DNA from: Flavobacteriaceae bacterium YJPT1-3
Lineage (GTDB): Bacteria; Bacteroidota; Bacteroidia; Flavobacteriales; Flavobacteriaceae
Direction of reading: 5' to 3'
Assembly (NCBI GenBank): GCA_029866965.1
Contig: CP123444.1
Location: forward strand, 2,645,501-2,709,500
DNA: 64,000 bases
Shown: positions 52,480 through 61,192 of the stretch, in pieces
Numbering within the stretch: the stretch's first letter is position 1
Layout: the number at the start of each line of letters is the position of its first letter
Translations under genes and position numbers: made by a program
Notes under the pieces: generated by a model
What the model saw: the letters and a program-made list of their open reading frames with translations, nothing else
Told to the model about the DNA's origin: nothing
Databases searched by the model: none

Positions 52480-54104
52480 GAATTTCTTTGGTTTAGTATG
52501 TTGGAAATTCCCTTAAGTGGAATGATAGCCCATCGCGGACGAGCGTTGAGCTCATAGCCCAATTCATAAACTGCCTTTTCTAATAGGCAGTAATCCAAAA
52601 GGAATTCAATTTCTTTGATGTAGCCGATATTTAAATTATGCGTCTGTACGTAGCCAATATAGGTGTCCAAGAAAACGGCAACCAGATATTCGTAAAGCAC
52701 TTCGGCCACTTTGAATAATTCTTCCTGACTGTGGGAATAACTTTCCATGTTCGCAAAAATGGTAGCGTAGATGGCATAGTGAAAAGAGCGGAACATCCCC
52801 GCTACGTCTTTAACCGGGGGTTGTTTGACCTTACGATCTCTAATGGTGCTTTCCGGTTCGCCTTCAAAATCGATGATCTGGAAATCCCTATCGTGCACCA
52901 ATACCTGACCCAGGTGATAATCACCATGAATACGGATACGTTCACTTTTTAGTTTATCTTCGTCAAAGTCCAGCAAACGCTTACGAATCATTTTCTTCTT
53001 GGAAAGAAATTCATTCGCTAACTCTAGGCGAAGCCCTTCTAATTTGTGCAAATTATTCTCCACCAGATTGACCCGGTTCTCGAACATGTAGATCAGTCGG
53101 TTTTTCAGCCAAACCGTGTAGTCATTGGTGAAGTTTTGCGGTGTAAAAGCGGTATTCACCCGTTCCATACCTAGAGATACGTGCATCTCTGCCGTACGTT
53201 TAGCCAATTGAGCCACATCCTGAAATATTTCTATTGGACACCAAAGCGTAATGGTGGGCGGAACTGCATTAACAGCCAACTGTTTGAAATGCTTTGGCAT
53301 GACCAGATCATTGACATCCATTTGTGATTCCGAAAGATTCTGAAAAGCTTTTTCCAGCGCTTTGCCAAAGTATTCCCAGGCATCGCCCTCATTAGGAACC
53401 AATTCCTGCATAAGTCCTAAGGTGATGACATTCTTATCGCTAAATTTTAGCGTGATACTGCCCGCGTAACCCGGGGTATTCTTAAATGTACCCTTATAGG
53501 TCAGGTACTTACTGATCTCGTAATCCGGATTCTGGTCTACATAAATACGACGGAACAGTTTGAGCACGTATTTCTCATTAAAAACGATGGACGTATTGCT
53601 TTGCTCAACACCCAGAAATCGCGAACTCTTGTATTCGTGATCTGCACAGCGTCTACCGCGCCTATACTCTACATCCTTGTATTTGTACTTGGCCCCCTCA
53701 AGAATTTTGGTAAATACCTGCCGGCGGAAACTCTCCAGCGTCACCGCATCCACCAAATAGCCTTTCAAGCCGGCTAATTGCAGGTGAGCGATGATATTAT
53801 CATTAGCGTACTCATCATCGGTCACAAAACCCAGTGGCATGAAGTAATTCTGTACAAAGGCTTCTTTGAAATTCACTTCCAGCACCACACCATAAAAATG
53901 CTCCTTATCACGGGCGATAGGAAAGGAGTCAACGATCTCAATGTACTTCAAGGCGCTGGCCTTTCCACCATACCAGCGTTGATTGATGATATAGGGTTCC
54001 AATATATCTTCGCAAAGTTCTTTTTGGAAGCGTATATTCTCCAGCAAGGTTTCCCATTGCTCTTCATAGATAAATAATTCCTTCTTCTCCTCTGCCTTTG
54101 CCAT
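52476..54104 (-). CDS. mak: maltokinase (Pep2-like)
   Basis: The 542-residue enzyme uses ATP to make maltose 1-phosphate, the donor of GlgE. It has the maltokinase N-cap NQRWYGGKASALKYIEIVD and a kinase-like catalytic part with IRIHGDYHLGQVLVHDRDFQIIDFEGEP. It is a stand-alone protein, not fused to trehalose synthase as in some bacteria. It overlaps glgE by one base and glgB by four. Confidence 0.93.
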   Translation of the reverse strand: MAKAEEKKELFIYEEQWETLLENIRFQKELCEDILEPYIINQRWYGGKASALKYIEIVDSFPIARDKEHFYGVVLEVNFKEAFVQNYFMPLGFVTDDEYANDNIIAHLQLAGLKGYLVDAVTLESFRRQVFTKILEGAKYKYKDVEYRRGRRCADHEYKSSRFLGVEQSNTSIVFNEKYVLKLFRRIYVDQNPDYEISKYLTYKGTFKNTPGYAGSITLKFSDKNVITLGLMQELVPNEGDAWEYFGKALEKAFQNLSESQMDVNDLVMPKHFKQLAVNAVPPTITLWCPIEIFQDVAQLAKRTAEMHVSLGMERVNTAFTPQNFTNDYTVWLKNRLIYMFENRVNLVENNLHKLEGLRLELANEFLSKKKMIRKRLLDFDEDKLKSERIRIHGDYHLGQVLVHDRDFQIIDFEGEPESTIRDRKVKQPPVKDVAGMFRSFHYAIYATIFANMESYSHSQEELFKVAEVLYEYLVAVFLDTYIGYVQTHNLNIGYIKEIEFLLDYCLLEKAVYELGYELNARPRWAIIPLKGISNILNQRNS

Positions 54105-56038
54105 TATTTAAGAATTTTAAAGATGTGGAAGGGCAAAGTAGGATGCAGCTCCACATAGTTCCATTCATCGCGCCAGTTATAACTGCTTCCGGTTACCAGA
54201 TCACGCACGGTGACCTGCTGCCCGGGATGTAATTGAAGGTCTGCAAGGGGAAGCTGCACATGACCCCGCTGTGGGTAATAGGGATCCAAACTGACAATGA
54301 TCAGCAATTCATCAGAGCGATCCTCGTTCCATTTGTAATAAGCGATCAGGTTATCATTCTCCAATCCACAAAATTGAATATTGTTGGTTTGTTGTAAAGC
54401 CTCATGTTCCTTTCGCAGTTGATTGATCTTACTGATCACGTGGGTGATCTTATTCTCTACAGTCCAGTCCCAATGTCTGATCTGGTATTTCTCCGAATGC
54501 ATGTACTCTTCCTTACCCGGAACAGCCTCAGTGACCATGTATTCGTATACCGGGCCATAGAGTCCGATGTTACCACTTAAGGTTGCCGCCAGAGCATAGC
54601 GCAACAAATGCATGGCTTCATTGGCTCCTTGCATGTGATAGGGATTGATATCCGGGGTGTTGGGCCAAAAATTGGGGCGAAAATACTCCCGTTGTTCCGT
54701 TTGGGTCAACTCGGTCATGTACTCGATCAGTTCATGCTTGGTCGTACGCCAGGTAAAATAGGTGTACGACATGGTGTACCCTTGCTTGGCTAATTGCTGC
54801 ATCATGGCCGGACGGGAAAAAGCCTCCGCCAAAAAGAGCACATCGGGATGTTTCTTCTTGATCTGCTCGATGAGCCAATTCCAAAATAAGAAGGGCTTCG
54901 TGTGTGGATTGTCTACCCGAAACACGTTGACACCAAAACCTATCCAGTATTCTACGATGCTGAGCAATTCTTTAAAGAGCGACTTATACTCGGCGGTCTC
55001 GTAATAGAAATTGACAATGTCCTGGTATTTCTTAGGTGGGTTTTCTGCATACTGCATCGTTCCATCCGGACGTTTTCTAAACCATTCCGGATGACTGCTG
55101 ATGTAGGGATGATCTGGCGCTGCCTGGAAGGCGATATCCATGGCGATCTCAATTCCGTGATCCTCCGCTTTTTTGATCAATGCTTTAAAGTCGGCTTCCG
55201 ACCCCAGTTCAGGATGAATGCTCTTATGCCCCCCGTGTTTGGAACCAATGGCCCAGGGGACCCCGGTGTCTCCTTCCTGAGCATTTGTGGCGTTGTTTTT
55301 ACCTTTTCTGTTTTTTTCCCCTATGGGATGGATGGGCGGAAAGTAGAGGGTATCAAATCCCATGGCCGCGACTCGTGGCAGCAGTCGCTCACAATCCTTA
55401 AACGTTCCGTGTTTACCTTCCTCCTCTGCGGCAGAACGCGGGAAGAATTCATACCAGGTACTGAAAGCTGCTTTCTTACGATCGACGTAGACCTGGAGCG
55501 TTTCCGAGGTATTGGCCAAAAATTTGGTGGGATACTTGAAGAATAATTCGTGTAATTGTGCTGAGGTGGCTTTCGCGCAAGCGCTATCGTAATCATTGTC
55601 GTTTTGAAATTCGGTTATCGCTTGTTCCAGGAATTTACGCTCTTGAGGTGAAGCGTCGTGCATGATAGTTTCCAGGTGTTGAACCCCGTCCAGCAATTCG
55701 CTTTTAACGTGTTGTCCGTCTTTCAATTTCGCTTCGATACCGTGTTGCCAGTTGAGGGCATAGTCTACCCATCCCTGAACCCGATATTCGTAAAAGCCCT
55801 GTTTTTCAACACGAAAGGTAGCACCGTAGCGATCCTGGGCTACTTCTTGCATGGAAATTTCATTCCATTTTTTACTTTTTTCATGCTTAAATTGCAACAC
55901 AGAGCGGATGACATCATGGCCATCAGCCAGCACCTGAGCGCTTACGGTTACAGTTTCGTTGACAACTCTTTTTATGAAAAATTGATCACAGTTTAACTGC
56001 GGTGTCACCTGTTCGATGACCACACGATATTGTTTCAA
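54104..56038 (-). CDS. glgE: alpha-1,4-glucan:maltose-1-phosphate maltosyltransferase
   Basis: The 644-residue GH13_3 enzyme extends glucan with maltose from maltose 1-phosphate. It has an N-terminal domain (VVIEQVTPQLNCDQFFIKRVVNE), DTLYFPPIHPIGEKNRKGKNN, the nucleophile Asp in GVNVFRVDNPHTKPF, the acid Glu in LFLAEAFSRP, and FRPNFWPNTPDINPYH, all typical of GlgE. It is the first gene of the operon glgE-mak-glgB. It contains a one-mismatch copy of the palindrome at 55569-55582. Confidence 0.96.
   Translation of the reverse strand: MKQYRVVIEQVTPQLNCDQFFIKRVVNETVTVSAQVLADGHDVIRSVLQFKHEKSKKWNEISMQEVAQDRYGATFRVEKQGFYEYRVQGWVDYALNWQHGIEAKLKDGQHVKSELLDGVQHLETIMHDASPQERKFLEQAITEFQNDNDYDSACAKATSAQLHELFFKYPTKFLANTSETLQVYVDRKKAAFSTWYEFFPRSAAEEEGKHGTFKDCERLLPRVAAMGFDTLYFPPIHPIGEKNRKGKNNATNAQEGDTGVPWAIGSKHGGHKSIHPELGSEADFKALIKKAEDHGIEIAMDIAFQAAPDHPYISSHPEWFRKRPDGTMQYAENPPKKYQDIVNFYYETAEYKSLFKELLSIVEYWIGFGVNVFRVDNPHTKPFLFWNWLIEQIKKKHPDVLFLAEAFSRPAMMQQLAKQGYTMSYTYFTWRTTKHELIEYMTELTQTEQREYFRPNFWPNTPDINPYHMQGANEAMHLLRYALAATLSGNIGLYGPVYEYMVTEAVPGKEEYMHSEKYQIRHWDWTVENKITHVISKINQLRKEHEALQQTNNIQFCGLENDNLIAYYKWNEDRSDELLIIVSLDPYYPQRGHVQLPLADLQLHPGQQVTVRDLVTGSSYNWRDEWNYVELHPTLPFHIFKILK
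55569..55582. repeat. dispersed palindrome, one-mismatch copy inside glgE
   Basis: GCTTTCGCGCAAGC differs from the 14-mer at one base. On the coding strand it reads Ala-Cys-Ala-Lys-Ala. Confidence 0.7.
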
Positions 56039-56202
56039 AATAGGCGGGTTTATTTAGCTGTTTTAAATGTAAACATAATTTATAACATCCGACTCACCTA
56101 AACACAATCAGGAAGGAGAAATACCAGTGCGTTAGACTTTTGTTAAATAGCCATTCTACACGATCCCATCTCCTATAGTTCCGTAATTTTAAAAGAAAAA
56201 CG

Positions 56203-56685
56203 ATGAAAATTTTTAGTCTACTGTTTTTAACCGTTGCGCTTATGGCTTGCAATGGTCAGGCACAACAACAAGAGCAGGAAACCTTCCCGGTTTCTAAAAC
56301 CGAAGAGGAATGGAAAGCAATTTTGACCCCCGAGGAATTCTACATTCTGAGAGAAGCCGGCACAGAACGGCCCTTTACCAGTGATCTTCTTGATCTTAAA
56401 GCGGAGGGTACCTATGTTTGTGCTGCTTGCGAAACTCCACTCTTTAAAAGCGAACATAAATTTGAAAGCGGTACCGGATGGCCTTCTTTTGACCGCCCAA
56501 TAGAGGGAAATGTAGCCTATGATGTAGATTACAAAATAGGGTATGCGCGCAAAGAAGAACATTGCGCTACTTGTGGAGGGCATCTGGGACACGTTTTTAA
56601 CGACGGTCCCGAAGAAACTACCGGTGAACGCCATTGCATCAATGGAGATGCTTTAGATTTTGTTCCTGCATCCAAAACTGAGTAA
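56203..56685 (+). CDS. msrB: peptide-methionine (R)-S-oxide reductase, lipoprotein form
   Basis: The 160-residue MsrB has a lipobox (LMACNG, Cys near 16), so it should act in the envelope on oxidised surface or periplasmic proteins. It has zinc-binding CAAC and CATC pairs, [25 protein letters not shown] and the catalytic Cys in [11 protein letters not shown]. It is followed after 22 bases by a second msrB without a signal peptide. Confidence 0.96.
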   Translation: MKIFSLLFLTVALMACNGQAQQQEQETFPVSKTEEEWKAILTPEEFYILREAGTERPFTSDLLDLKAEGTYVCAACETPLFKSEHKFESGTGWPSFDRPIEGNVAYDVDYKIGYARKEEHCATCGGHLGHVFNDGPEETTGERHCINGDALDFVPASKTE

Positions 56686-56707
56686 TCATTTTAAATCACA
56701 ACAAACC

Positions 56708-57106
56708 ATGGCAAATACCAAATATCCTGTTCAAAAGACCGAAGAAGAATGGCGCGCCCAGCTCGGTCCGGAGCAGTATCGGGTACTTCGGGAGAAAGGG
56801 ACCGAACGTCCCTTTACCGGTAAGTACAATCTGCATTTTGAGGATGGAAAATATCGCTGTGCTGCTTGTGACGCTCAGCTGTTTGAAAGTGATTCTAAAT
56901 TTGAAAGCGGCTGCGGTTGGCCCAGTTTTGACGAAGCTATAGAAGGTGCTGTGGAATATGTACAAGATCGATCGCACGGTATGATCAGAACAGAAATTCT
57001 ATGTGCCAATTGCGGCAGTCATCTGGGGCATGTATTCAACGACGGGCCCACCAATACCGGCCAGCGATACTGTGTCAATTCGGCCAGTATCGATTTCCAA
57101 AAATAA
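56708..57106 (+). CDS. msrB: peptide-methionine (R)-S-oxide reductase, cytosolic form
   Basis: The 132-residue MsrB lacks a signal peptide and is a paralogue of the preceding gene (same KTEEEW start, same zinc CxxC pairs: CAAC and CANC). It has [26 protein letters not shown] and the catalytic Cys in [11 protein letters not shown]. The frame is open 16 codons upstream, but ATG 56708 gives the family start [15 protein letters not shown]. The pair gives repair on both sides of the inner membrane. Confidence 0.96.
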   Translation: MANTKYPVQKTEEEWRAQLGPEQYRVLREKGTERPFTGKYNLHFEDGKYRCAACDAQLFESDSKFESGCGWPSFDEAIEGAVEYVQDRSHGMIRTEILCANCGSHLGHVFNDGPTNTGQRYCVNSASIDFQK

Positions 57107-57226
57107 ATAGGCACTGCTACAGTAAACCACCGAACACGAAATCTTGGCACGGTGGTTGATTCAAATAGCCAAACTAACAAGAAGGAACAGTCGATCACAG
57201 CGCTCTCCCTTCTACTAAATACATTC

Positions 57227-57760
57227 ATGATGAAAAAATTACTCGTATTACTCTTTATTCCTCTTTTTGCATTAACTGCCTGTGAAGGACCTCAAGGCCC
57301 TCCGGGACCTCCAGGATTTGATGGAGTCGATGGTCTTGATGGATTGGATGCTCCCCTCCCTTCTGTGTTTGAAGAAGTAGTCTCCTTTGATTATGACGCC
57401 GATTTAAATACTTGGTTCTCTCCAATCTTAGAATACAACGGTACCGTGGATGGAGACATTTTTCTAGTGTATATCGATTTGGGCAACTCGCTGTTTACTC
57501 CTCTACCGGCCAGTTTCTTTGACGAATTCGGGACCTATCAATATACATTTGATCATGATTTTGAAAGTGTGCAGATGCAAATTATTGGCGATAATGATCT
57601 GAGTACCCTGGACTTGAACAGTACTGAAAACGTTCTGTTTCGGGTAGCCATTATACCCGCGGTACTTAGTGAAGATTTTAACGCTTCCGATTTCAAGAGT
57701 TTTGAATCGTTTATGGCCGCTTTTGATCTGAGTACAGAAGACATCACCATTCGCAACTAG
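57227..57760 (+). CDS. lipoprotein with a short collagen-like repeat
   Basis: The 178-residue protein begins with a lipoprotein signal (LFALTAC, Cys19 or 20) followed by Gly-X-Y triplets: GPQGPPGPPGFDGVDGLDGLD (about residues 21-41). The remaining 135 residues look like a beta-rich domain (YNGTVDGDIFLVYIDLG, FLYQYTFDH-like strands) with no recognised motif. In Bacteroidota such lipoproteins are found on the surface or periplasm, function unknown. ATG 57227 or 57230 may start it; an upstream extension of 25 codons is unlikely because it precedes the signal peptide. Confidence 0.8.
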   Translation: MMKKLLVLLFIPLFALTACEGPQGPPGPPGFDGVDGLDGLDAPLPSVFEEVVSFDYDADLNTWFSPILEYNGTVDGDIFLVYIDLGNSLFTPLPASFFDEFGTYQYTFDHDFESVQMQIIGDNDLSTLDLNSTENVLFRVAIIPAVLSEDFNASDFKSFESFMAAFDLSTEDITIRN

Positions 57761-57780
57761 AATCCAAGATTTAATATAGA

Positions 57781-57807
57781 AGCCTCGTGTTAGCGGGGCT
57801 TTTTTTA
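57781..57807 (+). terminator. intrinsic terminator after the collagen-like gene
   Basis: AGCCTCG and CGGGGCT form a seven-pair stem (one G-U) followed by a T-run, 21 bases after the stop. Confidence 0.8.
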
Positions 57808-57895
57808 TGTAAAAACTTTCACAAGCTTCAGATCTTCTTGCTTTAGGTTTACCCTTAGATTGCGTAAATTCGCGACACATCTATCAACTGTAACT

Positions 57896-59272
57896 ATGAG
57901 TAAATACGATATTATTGTTTTAGGAAGTGGACCCGGAGGATACGTCACTGCGATCCGAGCGTCTCAACTGGGATTTAAAACCGCGGTCATTGAAAAAGAA
58001 AGCCTGGGTGGGGTCTGTTTGAATTGGGGTTGTATCCCTACCAAAGCCTTATTGAAAAGCGCTCAGGTATTCGAATACCTTAAGCATGCCGAAGACTACG
58101 GATTGAAAGTAGAAGGAGCAGATAAAGACTTTAAGGCGGTAGTGAAACGTAGTCGTGAGGTCGCCGGTGGCATGAGTAAAGGCGTCCAGTTCCTGATGAA
58201 AAAAAATAAGATCGATGTCATTGAAGGCTTTGGAAAACTTAAGCCCGGAAAAAAAGTAGAGGTCGACGGAAAAGAATACAGTGCTGACCACATCATCATC
58301 GCTACTGGTGCGAGGAGTAGGGAATTACCTAATCTAAAGCAGGACGGCGAAAAAGTGATCGGCTATCGAAAAGCCATGACCCTGGACAAACAACCCAAAA
58401 AAATGATCGTGGTAGGTTCAGGCGCCATTGGCGTAGAATTCGCCAGTTTCTACAACAGTATGGGCACCGAAGTGACCATCGTTGAATATCTGCCCACGCT
58501 GGTTCCTGTAGAAGATGAGGAAGTCTCTAAGCAATTTGAGCGCTCCTTCAAAAAAGCCGGGATTAAGATCATGACCAATGCCTCAGTAGAAAAGGTGGAC
58601 ACCTCCGGAGAGGGAGTCAAGGCCACCGTAAAAACGAAAAAAGGAGAAGAAATCCTGGAAGCAGACATCGTACTCTCTGCTGTGGGCATCAAAACGAATA
58701 TCGAGAATATTGGACTCGAAGATGTGGGGATCGCTACTGATCGGGACAAGATCATGGTCAATGACTGGTATCAAACCAATATCCCGGGATACTACGCCAT
58801 TGGAGATGTAACCAAAGGTCCTGCGCTGGCGCATGTCGCTTCCGCGGAAGGCATCACCTGTGTAGAGAAGATCAAAGGCATGGATGTAGAGAAAATTGAT
58901 TACAATAATATACCCGGCTGTACCTATGCTTCACCAGAAATTGCCTCTGTCGGTATGACTGAAGCTCAGGCTAAGGAAGCCGGTTACGAGATCAAGGTGG
59001 GTAAATTCCCCTTCTCTGCCTCCGGGAAAGCGAGTGCCAGCGGACACAAGGACGGTTTCGTTAAAGTGATCTTTGACGCCAAATACGGAGAGTGGCTGGG
59101 TTGTCATATGATTGGTGCCGGGGTGACCGATATGATCGCTGAAGCAGTCTTAGGCAGAAAATTAGAGACTACCGGTCACGAAGTCTTGAAAGCCATACAT
59201 CCGCACCCGACCATGAGCGAAGCCGTCATGGAAGCCGTAGCAGCGGCTTACGATGAGGTGATTCACATCTAA
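57896..59272 (+). CDS. lpdA: dihydrolipoyl dehydrogenase
   Basis: The 458-residue FAD enzyme reoxidises lipoamide in 2-oxoacid dehydrogenase and glycine cleavage complexes. It has the FAD motif LGSGPGGYVTAIRA, the redox disulphide GGVCLNWGCIPTK, the NAD motif VGSGAIGVEFASFY, and the C-terminal His-Glu pair AIHPHPTMSEA. I start at MSKYDIIVLG; twelve extra codons upstream are non-homologous. It is a single gene, though gcvT elsewhere in the window could use it. Confidence 0.97.
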   Translation: MSKYDIIVLGSGPGGYVTAIRASQLGFKTAVIEKESLGGVCLNWGCIPTKALLKSAQVFEYLKHAEDYGLKVEGADKDFKAVVKRSREVAGGMSKGVQFLMKKNKIDVIEGFGKLKPGKKVEVDGKEYSADHIIIATGARSRELPNLKQDGEKVIGYRKAMTLDKQPKKMIVVGSGAIGVEFASFYNSMGTEVTIVEYLPTLVPVEDEEVSKQFERSFKKAGIKIMTNASVEKVDTSGEGVKATVKTKKGEEILEADIVLSAVGIKTNIENIGLEDVGIATDRDKIMVNDWYQTNIPGYYAIGDVTKGPALAHVASAEGITCVEKIKGMDVEKIDYNNIPGCTYASPEIASVGMTEAQAKEAGYEIKVGKFPFSASGKASASGHKDGFVKVIFDAKYGEWLGCHMIGAGVTDMIAEAVLGRKLETTGHEVLKAIHPHPTMSEAVMEAVAAAYDEVIHI

Positions 59273-59285
59273 GGAACAATGTTCT

Positions 59286-59319
59286 ATAAAAAAATCCCTG
59301 ATCGCTCAGGGATTTTTTT
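59286..59319. terminator. bidirectional intrinsic terminator
   Basis: AAATCCCTGA and TCAGGGATTT flank TCGC with A- and T-runs, between convergent lpdA and aroQ. Confidence 0.92.
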
Positions 59320-59734
59320 ATGGATTAAAACTTTCTATAGCCAAATCATAACTCTGGAGACCGAAGCCCAGAATTACTCCCTTAGCGTTTTTGGATATAT
59401 ACGAATGATGCCTAAACTCTTCTCGAGCGAAGGTGTTTGATATGTGTACTTCTACTACCGGAGTCGCAATGGCGGCCACAGCATCTCCTATGCCCACAGA
59501 AGTATGGGTATAGGCAGCTGCATTTAAAATAATGCCGTCAAATGTGGTTGCGGCCTGTTGCAGCCTGGTGATCAACTCTCCTTCTATATTGGACTGAAAA
59601 TAAGAAAGTTCGATTTCTTTAAACTTGAACTGCAACTTGGAAAAATAATCCTCGAACGATTCGTTCCCGTAGGTTTCGGGTTCGCGAGTCCCCAAGAGGT
59701 TTAAATTAGGTCCGTTGATGATGAGTATCTTCAT
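59318..59734 (-). CDS. aroQ: 3-dehydroquinate dehydratase, type II
   Basis: The 138-residue enzyme of the shikimate pathway has INGPNLNLLGTREPETYGNE (catalytic Tyr in the ETYG loop), FFQSNIEGELI-type YFQSNIEGEL, AAAYTHTSVGIGDAV and EVHISNTFAREEFRH with the catalytic His and Arg. The length is slightly below the usual 145. The stop lies within the shared terminator with lpdA. Confidence 0.96.
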   Translation of the reverse strand: MKILIINGPNLNLLGTREPETYGNESFEDYFSKLQFKFKEIELSYFQSNIEGELITRLQQAATTFDGIILNAAAYTHTSVGIGDAVAAIATPVVEVHISNTFAREEFRHHSYISKNAKGVILGFGLQSYDLAIESFNP

Positions 59735-59802
59735 AATGCTATAGGTAGAGCGCTAAAATACCGAAATATTCCATATCACTACACCTGGAAAAGTCAATGC
59801 CT

Positions 59803-60468
59803 TTAGTTGAAGCGATACCCTACGCCCAGTTGAAATACGTTATTCTGGTTACTCTGATCTCCTTCAGAATCATTGATGTTGGAGAGTCCCAAGCTATAGC
59901 GCGCATCGAAGAAAAACCCGGTGGCTTGCAGCTGATAAGAAGCCCCTAATGCGACACCGAAATCAAAACCATTGACTGAATCTTTGATATCCTCAGTCGA
60001 GTTCTCTGAATCGCCATTTCCGGCCAATGTGGTTTCGGCCTCCGCGTTGATCAACAAGCCCAGTTGTGGACCGGCTTGAAGCTGAAGTCCGTTTAATGGA
60101 GTATACACCCCTAGCAAAGGCAATTGCAAGTAATCCAAGCGTATATCACTAGTAGTAGTGATCGTAAATCCGGAGAAGACTCCGCTGTAGGATAAGGTCC
60201 CGCCTTGCGCACTGTAGATCAATTCTGGCCTGAATGCCCATTGTTCATCCAAGGTGTATTGAGCAAAGAATCCAAAGTGAACAGTGGTCCGGCTACTGGT
60301 GGACGCTTCCTGATCGCCATTGACCGTATTCGGATCTACCCCGAAATTGGCATCGCCACCAATGGAGCTAATATTCAGTCCTGCCTTCACACCATAGTCC
60401 AAAGACTGGGCACGTACAGCGGTGAATAAGAAAAAAAAGGCTGCTAAGCTGAACAAAGTTGTTTTCAT
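59803..60468 (-). CDS. outer-membrane beta-barrel protein, PorT-like
   Basis: The 221-residue protein has a signal peptide (AAFFFLFTAVRAQ) and a barrel with alternating strands: SLDYGVKAGLNISSIGGDAN, QWAFRPELIYSAQGG, YLQLPLLGVYT, LQLQAGPQLGLLI, and the terminal FQLGVGYRFN ending in an aromatic-type strand. PorT-type barrels of Bacteroidota sit in the outer membrane; roles range from secretion to structural. The substrate is unknown. The next gene on the same strand, 60577-61101, is a shorter barrel. Confidence 0.88.
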   Translation of the reverse strand: MKTTLFSLAAFFFLFTAVRAQSLDYGVKAGLNISSIGGDANFGVDPNTVNGDQEASTSSRTTVHFGFFAQYTLDEQWAFRPELIYSAQGGTLSYSGVFSGFTITTTSDIRLDYLQLPLLGVYTPLNGLQLQAGPQLGLLINAEAETTLAGNGDSENSTEDIKDSVNGFDFGVALGASYQLQATGFFFDARYSLGLSNINDSEGDQSNQNNVFQLGVGYRFN

Positions 60469-60525
60469 GATTTGAGGGTTTTGCAGTTAAGCGGCTAATA
60501 TACAAATGTTTTAAGCCCGACTAAA

Positions 60526-60554
60526 ATAAAAACGCCTGTACAAAGACAGGCGAT
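60526..60554 (-). terminator. intrinsic terminator after the 174-residue barrel gene
   Basis: CGCCTGT and ACAGGCG flank ACAAAG, followed on the minus strand by a T-run. It separates the two barrel genes. Confidence 0.75.
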
Positions 60555-60576
60555 TTCATCATTATTTGCTGATTAT

Positions 60577-61101
60577 TTAGAAGCGATATCCTAAACCAAT
60601 GTTTAAAAAGTTGATTCGACTGGTCAAATCATCCACCTCGTCTCCCGTGTAGTAATTGTTGAGCTGGAAAGCATAACGCGCTTCTGCGAATAAGTTTGCT
60701 GTAATATCATAGCTCACACCGGCTCCCAAAGCAATGTTGAATCGCGTAAAAACATCATCTACATCCTCAAGGGTATAAGTCACCGTAGGACCTGCTAGTA
60801 AACTGAAACCGCTTTCGGCAATACCAAACTTGGCCAATATGGGAACCTGGAGAAAACTGGTGTCGTCCACATTCACATAGGTAAGTTCCGGTCTTAACTC
60901 GATACTCTCGGTTAAATCAAATTCTGCGACTAATCCAAAATAGAAGCCACTTTCAGATTCTGACTCGTCTCCAAACTCCGGAATGTCAATTTTGGCCGTA
61001 GCCAAGGTGTAACCGGCAGTACCCGCAAATCGAACTTCCTGAGCCTGCAGGCCGCCTACTACGAATAAAGCTAAAAGTGTAATCTTAAATACGTTTTTCA
61101 T
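60577..61101 (-). CDS. small outer-membrane beta-barrel protein
   Basis: The 174-residue protein has a signal peptide (ITLLALFVVGGLQAQ) and an eight-stranded-barrel pattern: EVRFAGTAGYTLATAKIDIP, SIELRPELTYVN, LQVPILAKFGI, NLFAEARYAFQL, and ends INFLNIGLGYRF. It resembles OmpW/PorT-like small barrels. Its fold and position next to the other barrel suggest duplication or related use, but sequence identity cannot be measured here. Confidence 0.85.
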   Translation of the reverse strand: MKNVFKITLLALFVVGGLQAQEVRFAGTAGYTLATAKIDIPEFGDESESESGFYFGLVAEFDLTESIELRPELTYVNVDDTSFLQVPILAKFGIAESGFSLLAGPTVTYTLEDVDDVFTRFNIALGAGVSYDITANLFAEARYAFQLNNYYTGDEVDDLTSRINFLNIGLGYRF

Positions 61102-61180
61102 CTTATTGTTAGTTTTAAAGTTGATTAAAATTAGTCTTTGGAAAATGCATTGTTGTTAAGAGAACTCTAAATTATTAAGC

Positions 61181-61188
61181 TAGCTTTG
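61181..61188 (+). promoter_or_regulatory. -7 box TAGCTTTG four bases before xerD
   Basis: TAGCTTTG fits TAnnTTTG and ends four bases before ATG 61193, implying a leaderless or near-leaderless mRNA. The nearest TTG is 25 bases upstream, slightly far. Confidence 0.4.
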
Positions 61189-61192
61189 CGTC

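Noticed and set aside
54902-55546. 214-codon plus-strand frame opposite glgE
   Set aside because: It is entirely antisense to the conserved GH13 barrel and has no recognisable protein features.
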